This document shows, piece by piece, positions 14,201-24,182 of a DNA stretch of 64,000 bases. Below the pieces are notes generated by a model that saw nothing but the letters and a program-made list of their open reading frames with translations, was not told where the DNA came from and did not search any database. This stretch comes from Vicugna pacos (taxonomy: Eukaryota > Chordata > Mammalia > Artiodactyla > Camelidae): positions 68,628,001 to 68,692,000 of the forward strand of contig NC_132988.1 of assembly GCF_048564905.1 (NCBI RefSeq), given 5' to 3'. Made by a program: the position numbers and the translations under genes. Every line of letters starts with the position of its first letter. Within the stretch, counting starts at the first letter, position 1.

Positions 14201-16935
14201 AAACAGAAAGTCCAGCCACCGAACCTTCAACTAATTCAACAGTTCCTGAGACTAATTCCACCCAACCAAATGCACCCAATCCCAGAGGGAGTCAGAGTGG
14301 AAATGACACCAGCCCATCAGGAAACAGTGGCCAGGGGCCTAACACTGTGAGCAACCCTACAGCTCAAAATGGCCCTGTAGTTAATGTTTCAGGCCAGGGA
14401 GTTCCAAGAAGTCAAACCCCATGGGGACCAAGTCAGACAAATTTTCATGAAAATTATCCAAATCCTAACATTCGAAGTTTTCCTGCAAGAAGACAATGGC
14501 GTCCTACTGGTACTGCCATGGGGCACAGGCAGAATGGGCCTTTTTACCGAAATCAACAAATTCAAAGGGGTCCTCGGTGGAACTCCTTTGCTTTGGAAGG
14601 AAAACAAGCAGTTCATCCAGGATATCCATTATATCGCAAAGCTTATGCTTCTACTGCAAGAGGCAATGCTCTCAATTATGCAGGAAATCCAGTGAATTTC
14701 AGAAGAAAGCCGCAGGGACCAAATAAATACCCTATGGGAAACAATGTTGCCCCTCTGGATCCTAAACATGGTACTGTTGGCGGTAATGAAAACATCCAAA
14801 ATCCAAGAGAGAATCCAGTAAGTCAAAAAGAAAGAACAGTCACTCCTACAATGGATCCAAATGGTCCCTGGAGAAACTCTCAAGATTATGGAGTTAATAA
14901 ATCAAACTATAAATTGCCTCACCCTGAGGGCAATATGCTAGCCCCAAATTTTAATTCTATTGATCAAAATTCTTATTACCCGAGAGGAGATTCCAAAAGA
15001 GCCCCAAATTCTGAAGGACAAATCCAAAGCCAGAATTTGCCCAAAGGGATTATTTTAGAGCCAAGAAGAATACCATATGAATCAGAAACTAAACAGCCAG
15101 AATTAACGCAAAATACATATCAGCCTGTGTATCCTGAGGGAATCCCTTCCCCTGCAAGGGAACGTTTTCCTACTGGAAGGAATACTTGGAACCAACAAGA
15201 AATCTCTCCACCTTTTAAGGAAGATCCTGGGAGGCAGGAAGAACACTTATCTCATCCTTCCCATGGCTCAAGAGGACGTGTTTACTACCCTGACTATCGC
15301 CCCTATGATCCCAGGGGAAATTCACCATACCTTAGAAGTAATACATGGGGTGAAAGAGATGACTCACCCAATACAGTGAGACAGCCTGAAAATCCACACT
15401 ACCCCATGAACACTCCAGACCCAAAAGAGACGATCCATTACAATGAAGAAGACCCAACTGATCCAACTGGGGATGAACCTTTCCCAGGACAAAGCAGATG
15501 GGGTGCGGAGGAGTCAAGTTTTAAAGGAGGCCCAACAGTTAGGACCTATGAAGGCAAACAACAATATACCTTAAATCAACCAAAAGAATACCTTCCCTAT
15601 TATCTAGATAATCCATCAAAACCCAGGGAGGATCTTCCTTATGGTGAATTTTACCCCTGGAACCCAGATGAGAATTTTCTGTCATATAATATAGCTCCCA
15701 CTGTACCACCACCAGTGGAGAGCAGGGGCTATTATGTTAATAATGCTGTTGAACAAGAAGAAAGCACTAGATTTCCTCACTGGAACTCCTGGGACCACAG
15801 GATTCAAGCCCAAGGGCAGAAAGAAATAAGACCATATTTTAACAGAAATTTCTGGGATCAGCCAACAAATTTACACAAAGTCCCCACTAGTTCACTACAC
15901 CAGGAGAACAAGCCCTATTCCAGTAATTCCCCAGCTGGGCTTCAGAAAAATCCAACATGGCATGAAGGTGAGAATTTGAATTATGACATACAAATTACTA
16001 GGTTAAATTCACCACAGAGAGAATATCTGGCTTTCCCAGAGTTAATTCCTCCAAGTTACCCAGCAGGACAAAAAGAAGCACATTTATTTCACCTAAGCCA
16101 GAAAAGCCCCTGCTGTGCTGGTGCCTCAATAGGACTCAAGAACAATCTACTTGCTCTACAAGACTACACTCCATCTTTTGGTCTTGCACCAGGGGAGAAC
16201 CAAGACACCAGCCCTGTGTATACAGAAGATAGTCATACTAAGCATGCAAGATATACTACCTCCCCGATGAGCATCCTGCCTGGACAAAGAAATAGCTCAG
16301 AGAAAAGACTGCCTGGGGAAAGTCAAAACCCAAGTCCTTTCAGAGATGATGTATCCACTCTGAGGAGGAACACACCATGTTCTGTAAAGAATCAATTGAG
16401 CCAAAGGGGAATTATGCCCTTTCCTGAAGCCAGTTCCCTTCAATCAAAGAATATACCTTGCCTCAAACGTGATCTTGGGGGAGATGGGAACAATGTTTTG
16501 GAACAAATATTTGAAGGCAACCAGCTCAATGAAAGAACTGTTGACCTTACTCCTGAGCAGCTTGTTATTGGTACACCTGAAGAAGTTCCCAAGCCAGAAG
16601 GAATCCCAGGTGAAGTCCAAGAAAATGAGGGTGAAAGGCAGCAACAAAGACCATCTAGCATCCTACAGTTACCATGTTTTGGCTCCGAATTAGCAAAGTA
16701 TCACACCTCCAGCACTGGAACTCCATCTAGCATTGGAAGGCAAGGCTCATTTGATGGGGATCCAATTATGCCTACTGAAATTCCTAACTCATTGGCCGGG
16801 TTAGCTACTGGGGCACAGTTTCAGAATATAAATGTAGACCCACTTAATGCAGATGAACAAACTCCATTAGATTCTCTTCAAATAGGGGCCAATCCACAGG
16901 ACCAGGTGCAAGACTGCTTACTACTTCAGGCCTAG
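3307..16935 (+). CDS. ENAM: Enamelin, whole coding span (8 coding exons)
   Basis: Enamelin is a secreted enamel matrix protein made by ameloblasts. It is cleaved by MMP20 and KLK4 and is needed for enamel crystal elongation; human mutations cause amelogenesis imperfecta. Coding exons: 3307-3360, 5180-5248, 5369-5413, 6110-6151, 7711-7986, 9473-9535, 10955-11005 and 14095-16935, giving 1146 residues (human 1142). Every junction is GT-AG and phase 0, so each exon is a whole number of codons. The hydrophobic signal segment is at about residues 24-39, with mature protein predicted from M40. SxE kinase sites are at S54, S195 and S219, N-glycosylation sequons at N247, N254, N270 and N297, and an RGD at 497-499. 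The frame is open throughout and ends in the conserved DCLLLQA. An intact ENAM fits an animal with enamelled teeth. It converges on JCHAIN. Confidence 0.97.
5180..5248 (+). CDS. ENAM: ENAM signal-peptide exon
   Basis: Acceptor 'tattccag|gtacc' and donor 'CCA|gtgagt'. It encodes VPSGK followed by MKILLVFLGLLGYSAAMP. The hydrophobic run is a textbook signal peptide, and AA before MP is the likely cleavage site, corresponding to human residue 39/40. The internal ATG at 5195-5197 could itself serve as a start, giving a shorter and more conventional signal peptide. Confidence 0.95.
5369..5413 (+). CDS. ENAM: ENAM exon with conserved SxE site
   Basis: Acceptor 'ccttccag|atgcaa', donor 'GAG|gtatgt'. 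It encodes MQMPRIPGFSSKSEE (residues 42-56). S54 in the S-E-E context matches the FAM20C-type secretory phosphorylation site known at Ser54 of human enamelin. Confidence 0.95.
6110..6151 (+). CDS. ENAM: ENAM small coding exon
   Basis: Acceptor 'ggtcacag|atgatg', donor 'CAT|gtaagt'. It encodes MMRYGHFNFMNSPH (residues 57-70), aligning with human MMRYNQFNFMNGPH. Confidence 0.95.
7711..7986 (+). CDS. ENAM: ENAM Pro/Gln-rich exon
   Basis: Acceptor 'acccttgcag|atggca', donor 'GAG|gtgagg'. It encodes 92 residues (71-162) starting MAHLGPLYGHG and containing FPQYQMPMWPQPPP, the best conserved stretch. The rest is rich in Pro, Gln, Ser and Thr and diverges from human, as expected for this disordered segment. 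Frames in both directions are also open because of the composition; they are shadows. Confidence 0.95.
8261..8442 (+). repeat. MIR-like SINE (old)
   Basis: Degenerate text following the MIR order: 'atttgaattctatcccagccc', 'gatcaagtcactt', 'ctaagtcccttccagatc'. Heavily mutated. In an ENAM intron. Confidence 0.55.
8633..8805 (+). repeat. MIR SINE
   Basis: Carries MIR landmarks in order: 'tttgaatcctggcttc', 'ggggcaagtgacttaatttc', 'agggataataatagcac', 'aaatgctcaataaat'. ENAM intron. Confidence 0.8.
8806..8975 (+). repeat. Old L1 3' end
   Basis: Text such as 'tcttgattgtggtagtggt', 'catcaaactgtacatttg', then 'caataaaagtgtt' and an A-run matches the 3' terminus of ancient mammalian L1 families. 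It abuts a younger L1 tail. Confidence 0.8.
8976..9236 (+). repeat. Younger L1 3' end
   Basis: Matches the terminal part of the L1 at 1-845 ('tatagcacagggaactatattc', 'ctgaatcactttgctatac', 'cttcaataaaattttt'). 5'-truncated and placed head-to-tail after an older L1 tail. Confidence 0.85.
9473..9535 (+). CDS. ENAM: ENAM small coding exon
   Basis: Acceptor 'ctctctag|gcattc', donor 'CAC|gtgagt'. It encodes AFLPFGNGLFPYQQPPWHVPH (residues 163-183), close to human AFPPFGNGLFPYQQPPW. Confidence 0.95.
10655..10687 (+). repeat. (TG)n microsatellite
   Basis: Interrupted GT repeat with an acgcg break, in an ENAM intron. Confidence 0.8.
10955..11005 (+). CDS. ENAM: ENAM small coding exon
   Basis: Acceptor 'cctttcag|agggta', donor 'GGG|gtaagt'. 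It encodes RVPTGYGRPPVSNEEGG (residues 184-200). S195 in SNE is an SxE site equivalent to human Ser191. Confidence 0.95.
11217..11272 (+). repeat. (TC)n microsatellite
   Basis: Imperfect CT dinucleotide run, in an ENAM intron. Confidence 0.85.
12127..12490 (+). repeat. L2 LINE fragment
   Basis: 'cattcattaaccaaacatttactaag', 'aaagtgctggggaa', and later 'gagggagcattcaggctgagtcctgaagatg'-like text match L2 3' regions; degenerate. Last ENAM intron. Confidence 0.65.
12512..12890 (-). repeat. L1 LINE fragment, antisense
   Basis: On the plus strand it reads 'acaaattctgaagtatacaa', 'cttattcatcttgctt', 'cttggctt'-like and 'cttagcataatgtcctcaag', the reverse of an L1 3' region. Last ENAM intron. Confidence 0.85.
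12995..13225 (-). repeat. MIR SINE, antisense
   Basis: Plus-strand text 'gcaggcaccgagctttacat', 'tcatttgaccctcatgataa', 'cattttacagatgaataaact' is the reverse complement of MIR. Confidence 0.8.
14095..16935 (+). CDS. ENAM: ENAM large terminal coding exon
   Basis: Acceptor 'tccctacag|aatcct'. It encodes residues 201-1146 (946 residues, over 80% of the protein), ending TAG at 16933-16935. It begins NPFFGYFGFHGFGG then RPYYSEEMF, with S219 in an SEE motif (human Ser216). This is followed by an acidic/Ser-Thr-rich segment with NST, NST, NDT and NVS sequons, the region that yields the 32-kDa enamelin in pig. RGD lies at codons 14983-14991. Cysteines cluster in the C-terminal third (SPCCAG, TPCSVKNQ, PCLK, LPCFGSEL, DCLLLQA), as in other enamelins. 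No break is seen. Confidence 0.98.
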   Translation, partial: NPFFGYFGFHGFGGRPYYSEEMFEDFEKPKEEDPPKTESPATEPSTNSTVPETNSTQPNAPNPRGSQSGNDTSPSGNSGQGPNTVSNPTAQNGPVVNVSGQGVPRSQTPWGPSQTNFHENYPNPNIRSFPARRQWRPTGTAMGHRQNGPFYRNQQIQRGPRWNSFALEGKQAVHPGYPLYRKAYASTARGNALNYAGNPVNFRRKPQGPNKYPMGNNVAPLDPKHGTVGGNENIQNPRENPVSQKERTVTPTMDPNGPWRNSQDYGVNKSNYKLPHPEGNMLAPNFNSIDQNSYYPRGDSKRAPNSEGQIQSQNLPKGIILEPRRIPYESETKQPELTQNTYQPVYPEGIPSPARERFPTGRNTWNQQEISPPFKEDPGRQEEHLSHPSHGSRGRVYYPDYRPYDPRGNSPYLRSNTWGERDDSPNTVRQPENPHYPMNTPDPKETIHYNEEDPTDPTGDEPFPGQSRWGAEESSFKGGPTVRTYEGKQQYTLNQPKEYLPYYLDNPSKPREDLPYGEFYPWNPDENFLSYNIAPTVPPPVESRGYYVNNAVEQEESTRFPHWNSWDHRIQAQGQKEIRPYFNRNFWDQPTNLHKVPTSSLHQENKPYSSNSPAGLQKNPTWHEGENLNYDIQITRLNSPQREYLAFPELIPPSYPAGQKEAHLFHLSQKSPCCAGASIGLKNNLLALQDYTPSFGLAPGENQDTSPVYTEDSHTKHARYTTSPMSILPGQRNSSEKRLPGESQNPSPFRDDVSTLRRNTPCSVKNQLSQRGIMPFPEASSLQSKNIPCLKRDLGGDGNNVLEQIFEGNQLNERTVDLTPEQLVIGTPEEVPKPEGIPGEVQENEGERQQQRPSSILQLPCFGSELAKYHTSSTGTPSSIGRQGSFDGDPIMPTEIPNSLAGLATGAQFQNINVDPLNADEQTPLDSLQIGANPQDQVQDCLLLQA

Positions 16936-18851
16936 GGATTATCTCAACCAAGCATTCTTTGGGGAAGGAAAATACCTGCTATGCTACAGTGGTTTCCAGA
17001 CATTTCCCCCACAAGACTCAATTAGTATTTCACTCTCTTGGAGATCCTTAAGTTTTTCCCCATTCCCACTAATAGAAGGTTGGGCCTCTGAGGGTTGCTA
17101 GATCCAGTACTGTGACTAATTAGCACTGACCTAAAAAAAAAAAAAAAACAGCAGGAAGGCTAAGACCACCACTGCCTTGAACTTGGAAGCCACCAAGTTC
17201 TGGACTAGTTTCCCTTTGCTTGCTGATTCTTCCTTTTTCTCTCAAAGTTCCATACTTGTAAAACTGTCTGGTTTTACAAGACGAACGGCATGAACTTTCC
17301 ATTTTATGTATGGAGATCTATACATTAGTATAGTCCTAATGCGCTGTACTTTTTTTTCTTGTATTGGTCTTTGTCAGTTTTTTTTCCTGGTTAATATTCT
17401 CTTTTGGAATTGTTTTTCTTTCACTACCTCTTTCTTTCTCTTTATCATTTCCTTTATCTTCCTTCCTTTTCTTCCTCAACCATTCTATATTTAGCTTTCT
17501 ATTTTTTCCTTCCCCATCTTGCCCTCTCTATCACTTCTTATATACTAAGCTACCTTTAACCATCACTTGTCTTTACATCTACTTTCTCCATTTTGTCTTC
17601 CTCTCTTCTCAGCTTTCTATTCTGTCTCCCAATGTATCACTTGTCAATCAACCCCTTTCTTCTCTAACTCCTTTCTTCCCTTCTATTTATCTTTTCCTCT
17701 TTACACCATTATTGTATCTTAAGACTGCATCTCTCTCTCTCTCTCTTTGTATCTACTCCAAATTCTATCCTAATTTTTCTCTTGGCCCAGCCTAACCATC
17801 ATTGTAGAATATATTTCAGAAATAGTGGACACTGATACCTACTTTTATTTTTAATTTTCTTATGGCTTTCACCAGATAGACACAGCTCAGCCAGAACAAC
17901 ACAGTCAAGAAGAAGGAAGAGAGGCTAGTTACCCAGAACCAGTATCCTGGGGACAACGCTTAGGAAGGTAGGAAGGGAAGAACTCCCTCTCTGCGACTGA
18001 GCATCCAAACAAAAAGAGCAGGACTTGCCATACCCCATCACCAACTCAAAATCTGCAGGACCTAGAGAATACATTTGGGGTAACATTATCCTAATCAAGT
18101 AAGAGAAACACTCGGTGTTTCTTTTTCTCTAGTAGTACAGTATAAGTGATTCTACTGGTGTATGCCACTACTAACATAAAGACTTACTTTTCATGTCCTG
18201 GTAGAATTATTCAAAGACACATTTTCTTTGTATCTTGATTAAATAGTGTAAATTATTTTGTAAAGTAGATATTTCTATATTGCCTTGCTTAGAATACATC
18301 CAGGTGTTTTGTTCTGTTTTTATTAATGGCACTTTGGCCTACTCTCTAGAGAGGAAGAATTCTCAGAATTATCCAGAAAGTTGCCTTCTAACTCTTAAGA
18401 GTTTCTTAGGAGAAAATTTCCTGGGATAGATGTCACAAGAAGACATTCGGGAAAATGTAATGTTGAAAACTTCCTGAAGAAAGGGATCTTGTCCTTTGAG
18501 TCTTCCCAAGTTCCTGGCCCAGTGTCTTGCATGTAGTAGATAGTCAGTAAGCACATATTGATTGATTGATCTTAAAAGTTTTTAAAGCTCCCTTGAAAAT
18601 ACAGTGTGCTTGTCCAATGAGTAAACCATCTGGGATGCTGAATGAGACACCACACTCTGTAGCTTCATATATTGAGCAACATTTGCATTGTAGAATCTCG
18701 GGTAAGAAAAGGTCTTAAAGGTAGATTATCTAGGCCATCCATCATCTACTAGTTGCTTAAATCCATCATCACCAGATTTTAATCACATGTTGAAATACTA
18801 TTAACTTATTCTATTTAAAACTCTCTTAAGAATTATTCTCATCAAAATAAA
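16936..18851 (+). other. ENAM: ENAM 3' untranslated region (extent inferred)
   Basis: No coding signal follows the stop. AATAAA at 18846-18851 is a candidate cleavage signal giving a 3' UTR of about 1.9 kb. A poly(A) run lies near 17132, and there is a long pyrimidine-rich tract at about 17345-17795. The real 3' end was not determined. Confidence 0.45.
17345..17795 (+). repeat. Pyrimidine-rich low-complexity tract
   Basis: About 450 bases overwhelmingly T and C on the plus strand (repeats of cttt, ttcct, tctctctc). They lie inside the inferred ENAM 3' UTR. The open frame across it (LSFPLSSFLFF and similar) results from the composition, not from a gene. Confidence 0.8.
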
Positions 18852-20717
18852 ACTACATTGTTATGTTTCACTACTTTTTTCAAATGATTTTTTAAACCTA
18901 GATATAAATACTGTCATTGTAAAACATTCATTCACTTCAATATTTCATCAAAATGCATGGATCATGTATTTCTTTTGGCAGATATGTCAACAGATCTTCA
19001 TATATGAGGCACCACAGCTTTTAATTTATCATCTGAGACCTCTGTAATGTAAAATGTAAAGGTACAGTGGGACAAAAACATCTACTGAATTTGAGAATAT
19101 AGAGTGAAAAACAGGGGAAGGGGACATCCCCGTAGAATATGACTCTTTATCTCACCACCACAGGTATCCTTCTGTAAACATGGATACCAGGGCTGAGTTC
19201 CCTACAGTAAGGAAATTGTTCTGTGTGCCCTTGCTAAGTTATTGATTACGCTTTTAAAGTCAGCTCTAAGATTATGGTGCACGCAGTGGGGATGGCAGGC
19301 CCTGAAAGTGATTCCCTCTTGTCTCAGTTCTATTTCTATGGTGAGGCCCTATGTCTAGTGATCATCATATGCTGATTCTAAAATGGGTGGATATATCCTG
19401 GTGATGACACTAGTTGATAAATTTAAGAAGAAAATAATATCTGAGGATGATAAATACAGGAGGTAATCCAGCAAGGCTAACACACACTTGCCTGATAAGC
19501 TTTTCTGTCTCAAAGCCTACATTAGATTTCTCTAGGGGGTAGTTGGGCTTTGATCCAGTTGGCTGGAGGAAGTCTTCCATTTCTTCATTTTGAGCAAGAA
19601 GCAAAATAGGATGATGAAATATAGGGTCCAACCACTTGTGAAAAACTCAGCCAAGTAGCCATTATCATAGATATTCTTCCCCTGGCTTTTTGGTTCCTCT
19701 GAACGTGTTTTACTTTAGTCACTCACATCAGAGTCTTAACTTTATACATCTTTAAAGAAAATTCACAAGACATGACATGTGAGTTACTTTTATCATTTGT
19801 TTTGATGTATCTCTGCCCTCACTTAACCCACCCTCCTTCAGTCATGACCTGAAGGACACTAAAGAAGAGTCATCTTGCCCTTGGGAAACCAAACTTTATT
19901 TCTAAAAACCAAAAAGGGAACCAGAAATGTAGGACTTGAAATCAACAAGCCCCTTTGCCCTTCCTTCACAAAACCTCAAATGTTTCACTGCGACTCAGAC
20001 AAACTGCCCAAGTAACACTCAGAAGACAACTGCACTTGGTAGAAAAGAGGTAATCACCATTTCACAATGGGTTATTGCTATTGGCTTTGTCCACCTGTTC
20101 CTCCTTGCCTCTGCATCTCATCCCCAGCCCAATAACATCAGCCACTGGATCTTTTTCTCTCCTTTTGCGTTCATAGCCAATAAACAGGATTCAGCTGGTA
20201 ACAAATAGGATCTCATGGTGGAAGAGCAGAACACTTCAAATAAAGGAGCGAGAAGGAAACCAAGGTGTAATTCAACAAAGACATGATTGTGAAACAGATG
20301 AAGCTACTCTCATGCCCTGTTACCTCCCCAGTCAAGGTCCTCTGCTCTCATAGCACCCCAGTTCATCTCTCTGAGGACACAGCACCCTCCATTTCTGTGG
20401 TTCAGCAAACTGGGACAGTAATTTCCTCTGTGTTTATCCAAGTAACCATGCCTCATTCCTTTCTGCACTATATAAAGCAGATATTTGTTATGGTTAACCT
20501 GAAAAAAAAAATTCCTTCTCAAGTGCTGATTAATTCGTAGCCCTCCCAAACTATCCACCATGCCTTTAAAGAGCGAGTGGATTCTCAGCTTATTTAAACA
20601 ACAGTAATGGTAGAAAACGTTGTTTGGAGAGGACCTTGTCAGTCCCTCAGCTATTAAACCACGCTGGAAGCTGTCTCTCCTACCTAGGATTCAGGCTGTT
20701 TTGACAATGATGCATGC

Positions 20718-20805
20718 TATACCAGTGTTTCTCAAGCATTAATATGCCCATGAATCTTGTTAAAGCGGTGGTTTTGATTCCCCAGCCCTAGGATTCCCAA
20801 CTACC
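20718..20805 (+). repeat. MER5-like hAT DNA transposon fragment
   Basis: 'ccagtgtttctcaagcatta' followed by 'gaatcttgttaaagc' and 'gattccccagcccta' follows the MER5A order. Short nonautonomous relic. Confidence 0.5.
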
Positions 20806-21099
20806 CTGAAGGCTCACTGCACTTCATTTTTTATATTTAATCACTCATTGTCTTATAACATGTGCTGATTTTTCCCTGTGTTAGCTGTACCTAGAGAAGA
20901 AGGAAGAAAACTCCTAAAGAGTGAGGCCCAGTTCTTATTCAACTTCTGTACCCCTCACAGCAACTAGCTTTGTGTTGAGCACAGAGTAGATGCTGAATAA
21001 ATATCACTTCTTCTTTAAACACATTTTGTAAATGAATATGAATTTAGATTTTCCAAATTTTTAATATAATTGATTAAAAATAAAAATGAATAATAATGA

Positions 21100-21470
21100 A
21101 TATTTTTCTAATTACCAAAATATACACTCATTGTAGAATATTTGGCAAATAATGACAAGTAAAAGGAAACAAATAAAAATAACACATAATCTAACCATCT
21201 ATAGTGGGATATTTTGGTCTATTTTCTCTTTTATGTATGTATGGGGGGAGTCTTAAAGTAATTATTTTATGAAATAGCCTACATTTCCCTCTTCACATTA
21301 TATAAGCAATTTTCATACAATTAAAAATACTTAAAGTTTCATTTTTGTTTCTTATGAATATTCACTATAATAAATAATGTTGTGATAAATATCTTTATAC
21401 CTCTTTGTCCATATTTCTGATTACCTCCTCAGAAGTAGAATTACTGGGAGAAATGGTCTGAAAATATATT
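21100..21470 (-). repeat. Old L1-type LINE fragment
   Basis: Text such as 'agaatatttggcaaataatgac', 'ataatgttgtgataaatatc', 'agaagtagaattactggga' is characteristic of old mammalian LINE copies. Orientation and subfamily are uncertain. Confidence 0.5.
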
Positions 21471-21482
21471 CTAGTCAAGATA

Positions 21483-21680
21483 ACATACTGAAGAACACTG
21501 GCTTTGAGACTGACAGTTTGAATCCAATTATCAGTTCCCCATATGATATATGTCAAACCTTAATAAGATTACTTTATCTGTTTGCATCTTAGTTTCATCA
21601 TCTGTAAAATGAAGATAGTATTTATTTCATAGGGTACTTACGAAGAATAAATAAAATGTGTGTTAAAATGCATATGCATT
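21483..21680 (+). repeat. MIR SINE
   Basis: 'cactggctttgagactgac', 'cttagtttcatcatctgtaa', 'catagggtacttacgaag' follow MIR. Confidence 0.75.
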
Positions 21681-21726
21681 GTATTTCATAAATCACCACT
21701 AGGTGGAGATAGAGGTTTATAATTAC

Positions 21727-21925
21727 AAAATAGTGGTTCTAAAGCAATTCCCAAGCTGCATCACCAGCATCAGTGAATTCTGTATTATGAACCTGTTCCC
21801 ACGTGATGCAGTTTCTCCTGCCATATTACAGAACTACTTAATCAGCATCTTTGGGGTGGGGCTCAGCAATCTGTTTCAGTGAGTCCTCCAGATGAGTTTC
21901 ATACAGGCTAAAGTTTGAGAATCAC
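21727..21925 (+). repeat. MER5A-like hAT-Charlie element
   Basis: Starts 'tagtggttctaaagc' and ends 'aaagtttgagaatcactg', with 'catcaccagcatcag' and 'ggggctcagcaatctgttt' between. Near-inverted ends are typical of MER5A. Confidence 0.75.
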
Positions 21926-22784
21926 TGATTTAATTCATGTTCACATTTTTCTCTAATTTGTTGCCTGGGCAGAGAAGAGCCAAAAGACAATTAACACCCA
22001 ATACCAATTGTAATTTACAGAAGGTTACTGAATGCTACAAAAGCTGTACAAAGTGATATACACACATTATAGAATGTATCCTTAGTTTTATAAGATACCT
22101 ATTTTGTCAGGTAGTTATTTGTATTCCCATTTTTCAACCTTACATTGAATGAACTTCCCCTTAGTGACTTATTATTTAGTCCCTAAGTACAGAGTCTGTA
22201 TTCCAAGCTAAGCCATGAATTTACCCACTATACCACATTGTCGCCCCAAAACCTGTCAGTATCCTTGCCACATTCAATTATCGTTGGCTGGGAGCAGCCA
22301 TGGACCTCACACAAACACAAAGACAAAGGAGAGGCTCCTTTCAGAGCTGCCTTATCTGCATTGATCCCTTTTGTACCCTGCTATACTGTCCACTTAAACA
22401 TACGAATGAAACTAACAAGAAGGTTTTAATCACTATTCAGTAATTCTCATTAAAGAGTCACTATCTACTCTGGATTTATACTGAGTTAATGCTTAATAAA
22501 GCACTTAGATGGGTGCCTAGCACATAGTAAATGTTAAATTATTAAATGATAATCCTAGAGTTTAACTGAGCTTCTGAAAGAAGGAATACTCAGGACTTTT
22601 AAGTTTGCAGTCCTCTTCCAGCTGGCATTTAATGAAGAAGTCGTGCTGGCACATGGCTCTCTCCTACAAGCATCTGCAACGTGGTACCAAAAATTTTTCC
22701 TATTGGGTATGCACAGAAACTAAGGCAAAGACAGGAAGAGTAGAGCAGCCTCTTCAGAAATAGTCTCCCCCTAAAAGTTCTCAT

Positions 22785-22945
22785 CACGAAGAAAACAAAT
22801 TGTAATTATATGAGGTGATGAGTGTTAACTAAACTTACTATGGTAATCATTTCACAACAGGTAAGTATGTGGAAGTCATTTTGCTGTACACCTTAAAACT
22901 TATACAATGCTGCATGTCAGTTATATCTCAATAAAACTAGGGAAG
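22785..22945 (+). repeat. Old L1 3' end
   Basis: 'tatgaggtgatgagtgttaac', 'ggtaatcatttcacaa', 'ctgtacaccttaaaactta', 'atatctcaataaaac' match an L1M-type 3' terminus. Confidence 0.85.
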
Positions 22946-23049
22946 AAAGTCTCCTATAAATTCTCATAACACTTTGGAAACTATTCTTTGTTTCATGCAA
23001 TTCTGCCAAGTGATTGTAATTATGCATATGTCTCATTTCTTCAGTTAAA

Positions 23050-23350
23050 CTGCACTCATACTCATTTAATTCAACAAATATTTACTGAGCACCTCTTTGT
23101 GCCAGACACCCCTCCTAGTGCTGGGAATCCACCAATGGGCAAAATAAAAATGGCTGAGCTTGTGGAGCTTATGCATTTGTTGGGGGAGACAAACCATAAA
23201 CATGATATTTACGTAAATTATATAGTCTGCGAGAGAATGACAAGTACACGGTAGTGGAATAAACCAAGAAAGGGAATGGGGTTTGCAGTTTTTTTTTTAA
23301 CAGTCAGGGTGAGCTTCATGGAGAAGACTGTTACCGAACTGAACTGAGGT
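23050..23350 (+). repeat. L2 LINE fragment
   Basis: 'ttcaacaaatatttactgagc', 'tgccagacacccctcc', 'agggtgagcttcatggag' are L2 3'-region landmarks. Confidence 0.75.
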
Positions 23351-24176
23351 CCAACTGAGCAGAGGCCTAGTAAATGAGTGGTGATGGTGACTATCTTGAG
23401 GGCATTTAACACAGCTTAATCACCAAAAATTTAGCAGAGCTCCTTGCTTATGGTAAATATTCAGTCACTGTTTACTGATTAAATAAAGTTCAAGGTTTTT
23501 GCTAAAACCACATACCAGATTGAAGATTGGTCAAGAATGATTTGTCTTTAGCATGTCAAAACTATGATTCCTACTGAAGCACCAGAGTGTCGGAGCCTTA
23601 TCCCTAAAAAAAAAACACTGAATAATCAGTATGAACACAGTGGAAGTTATTAAAAATGACTATTACCATTTGAAAAAAAGAAAACAGAACAATTTCTCTT
23701 CAAGAAACTGCATTTCACTAATCAGCCTTCCATTATTTTAAATCCAGAGTCAGCATTTACTTTCCACAGTACCCTTAGATATATATATGCCAATTGGCCT
23801 TGGGTTTCTGCCATAAAAAAATTTTATGTGCCATGATAAACGCTGTTTGTCAGGAGGGACACTGTCTTTATATTTAAGTTTAGTTATAAAATGACAAATC
23901 TACCTCAAATATGTACCTATTTAAATTCAGTGATTAATGCACAATTATATCATACAAACTGCTCCTCATAATATTTTAATTTACATATAGCAAAATTAAC
24001 ACAAGCAAACTTTTTCCAATAAATTATTTCACACAGGTATATGCTTATGAATCTATTTAATTGTTCAAACTGTGCTAGAGAATACATATTTTGGAATACA
24101 TAATTTGTTAGATTCAGTTACAACAGAGATGATTTCCAATGGGAATTTCTTACACTATCCTGATTATCAAAAAACT

Positions 24177-24182
24177 TTTATT
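24177..24182 (-). other. JCHAIN: Candidate JCHAIN poly(A) signal
   Basis: Minus-strand AATAAA in the context 'ttttaataaaagtt', about 545 bases downstream of the JCHAIN stop. The 3' end is not proven. Confidence 0.4.

Larger units (their letters stand above)
18852..24176. other. ENAM-JCHAIN intergenic region
   Basis: No gene recognised between the convergent ENAM and JCHAIN 3' ends. It holds MER5-like, MIR, L1 and L2 remnants listed separately. The short open frames at 19936-20208 and 20283-20540 have no recognisable protein and no supporting splice or promoter context. Confidence 0.65.

Noticed and set aside
14105-16693. Alternative frames of 60-103 residues within the last ENAM exon
   Set aside because: Shadows of the 946-residue ENAM frame with no domain or conservation signal.
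17364-17795. 143-residue open frame after ENAM
   Set aside because: It translates a T/C tract into repeated Ser, Phe and Leu; low complexity, not a protein.
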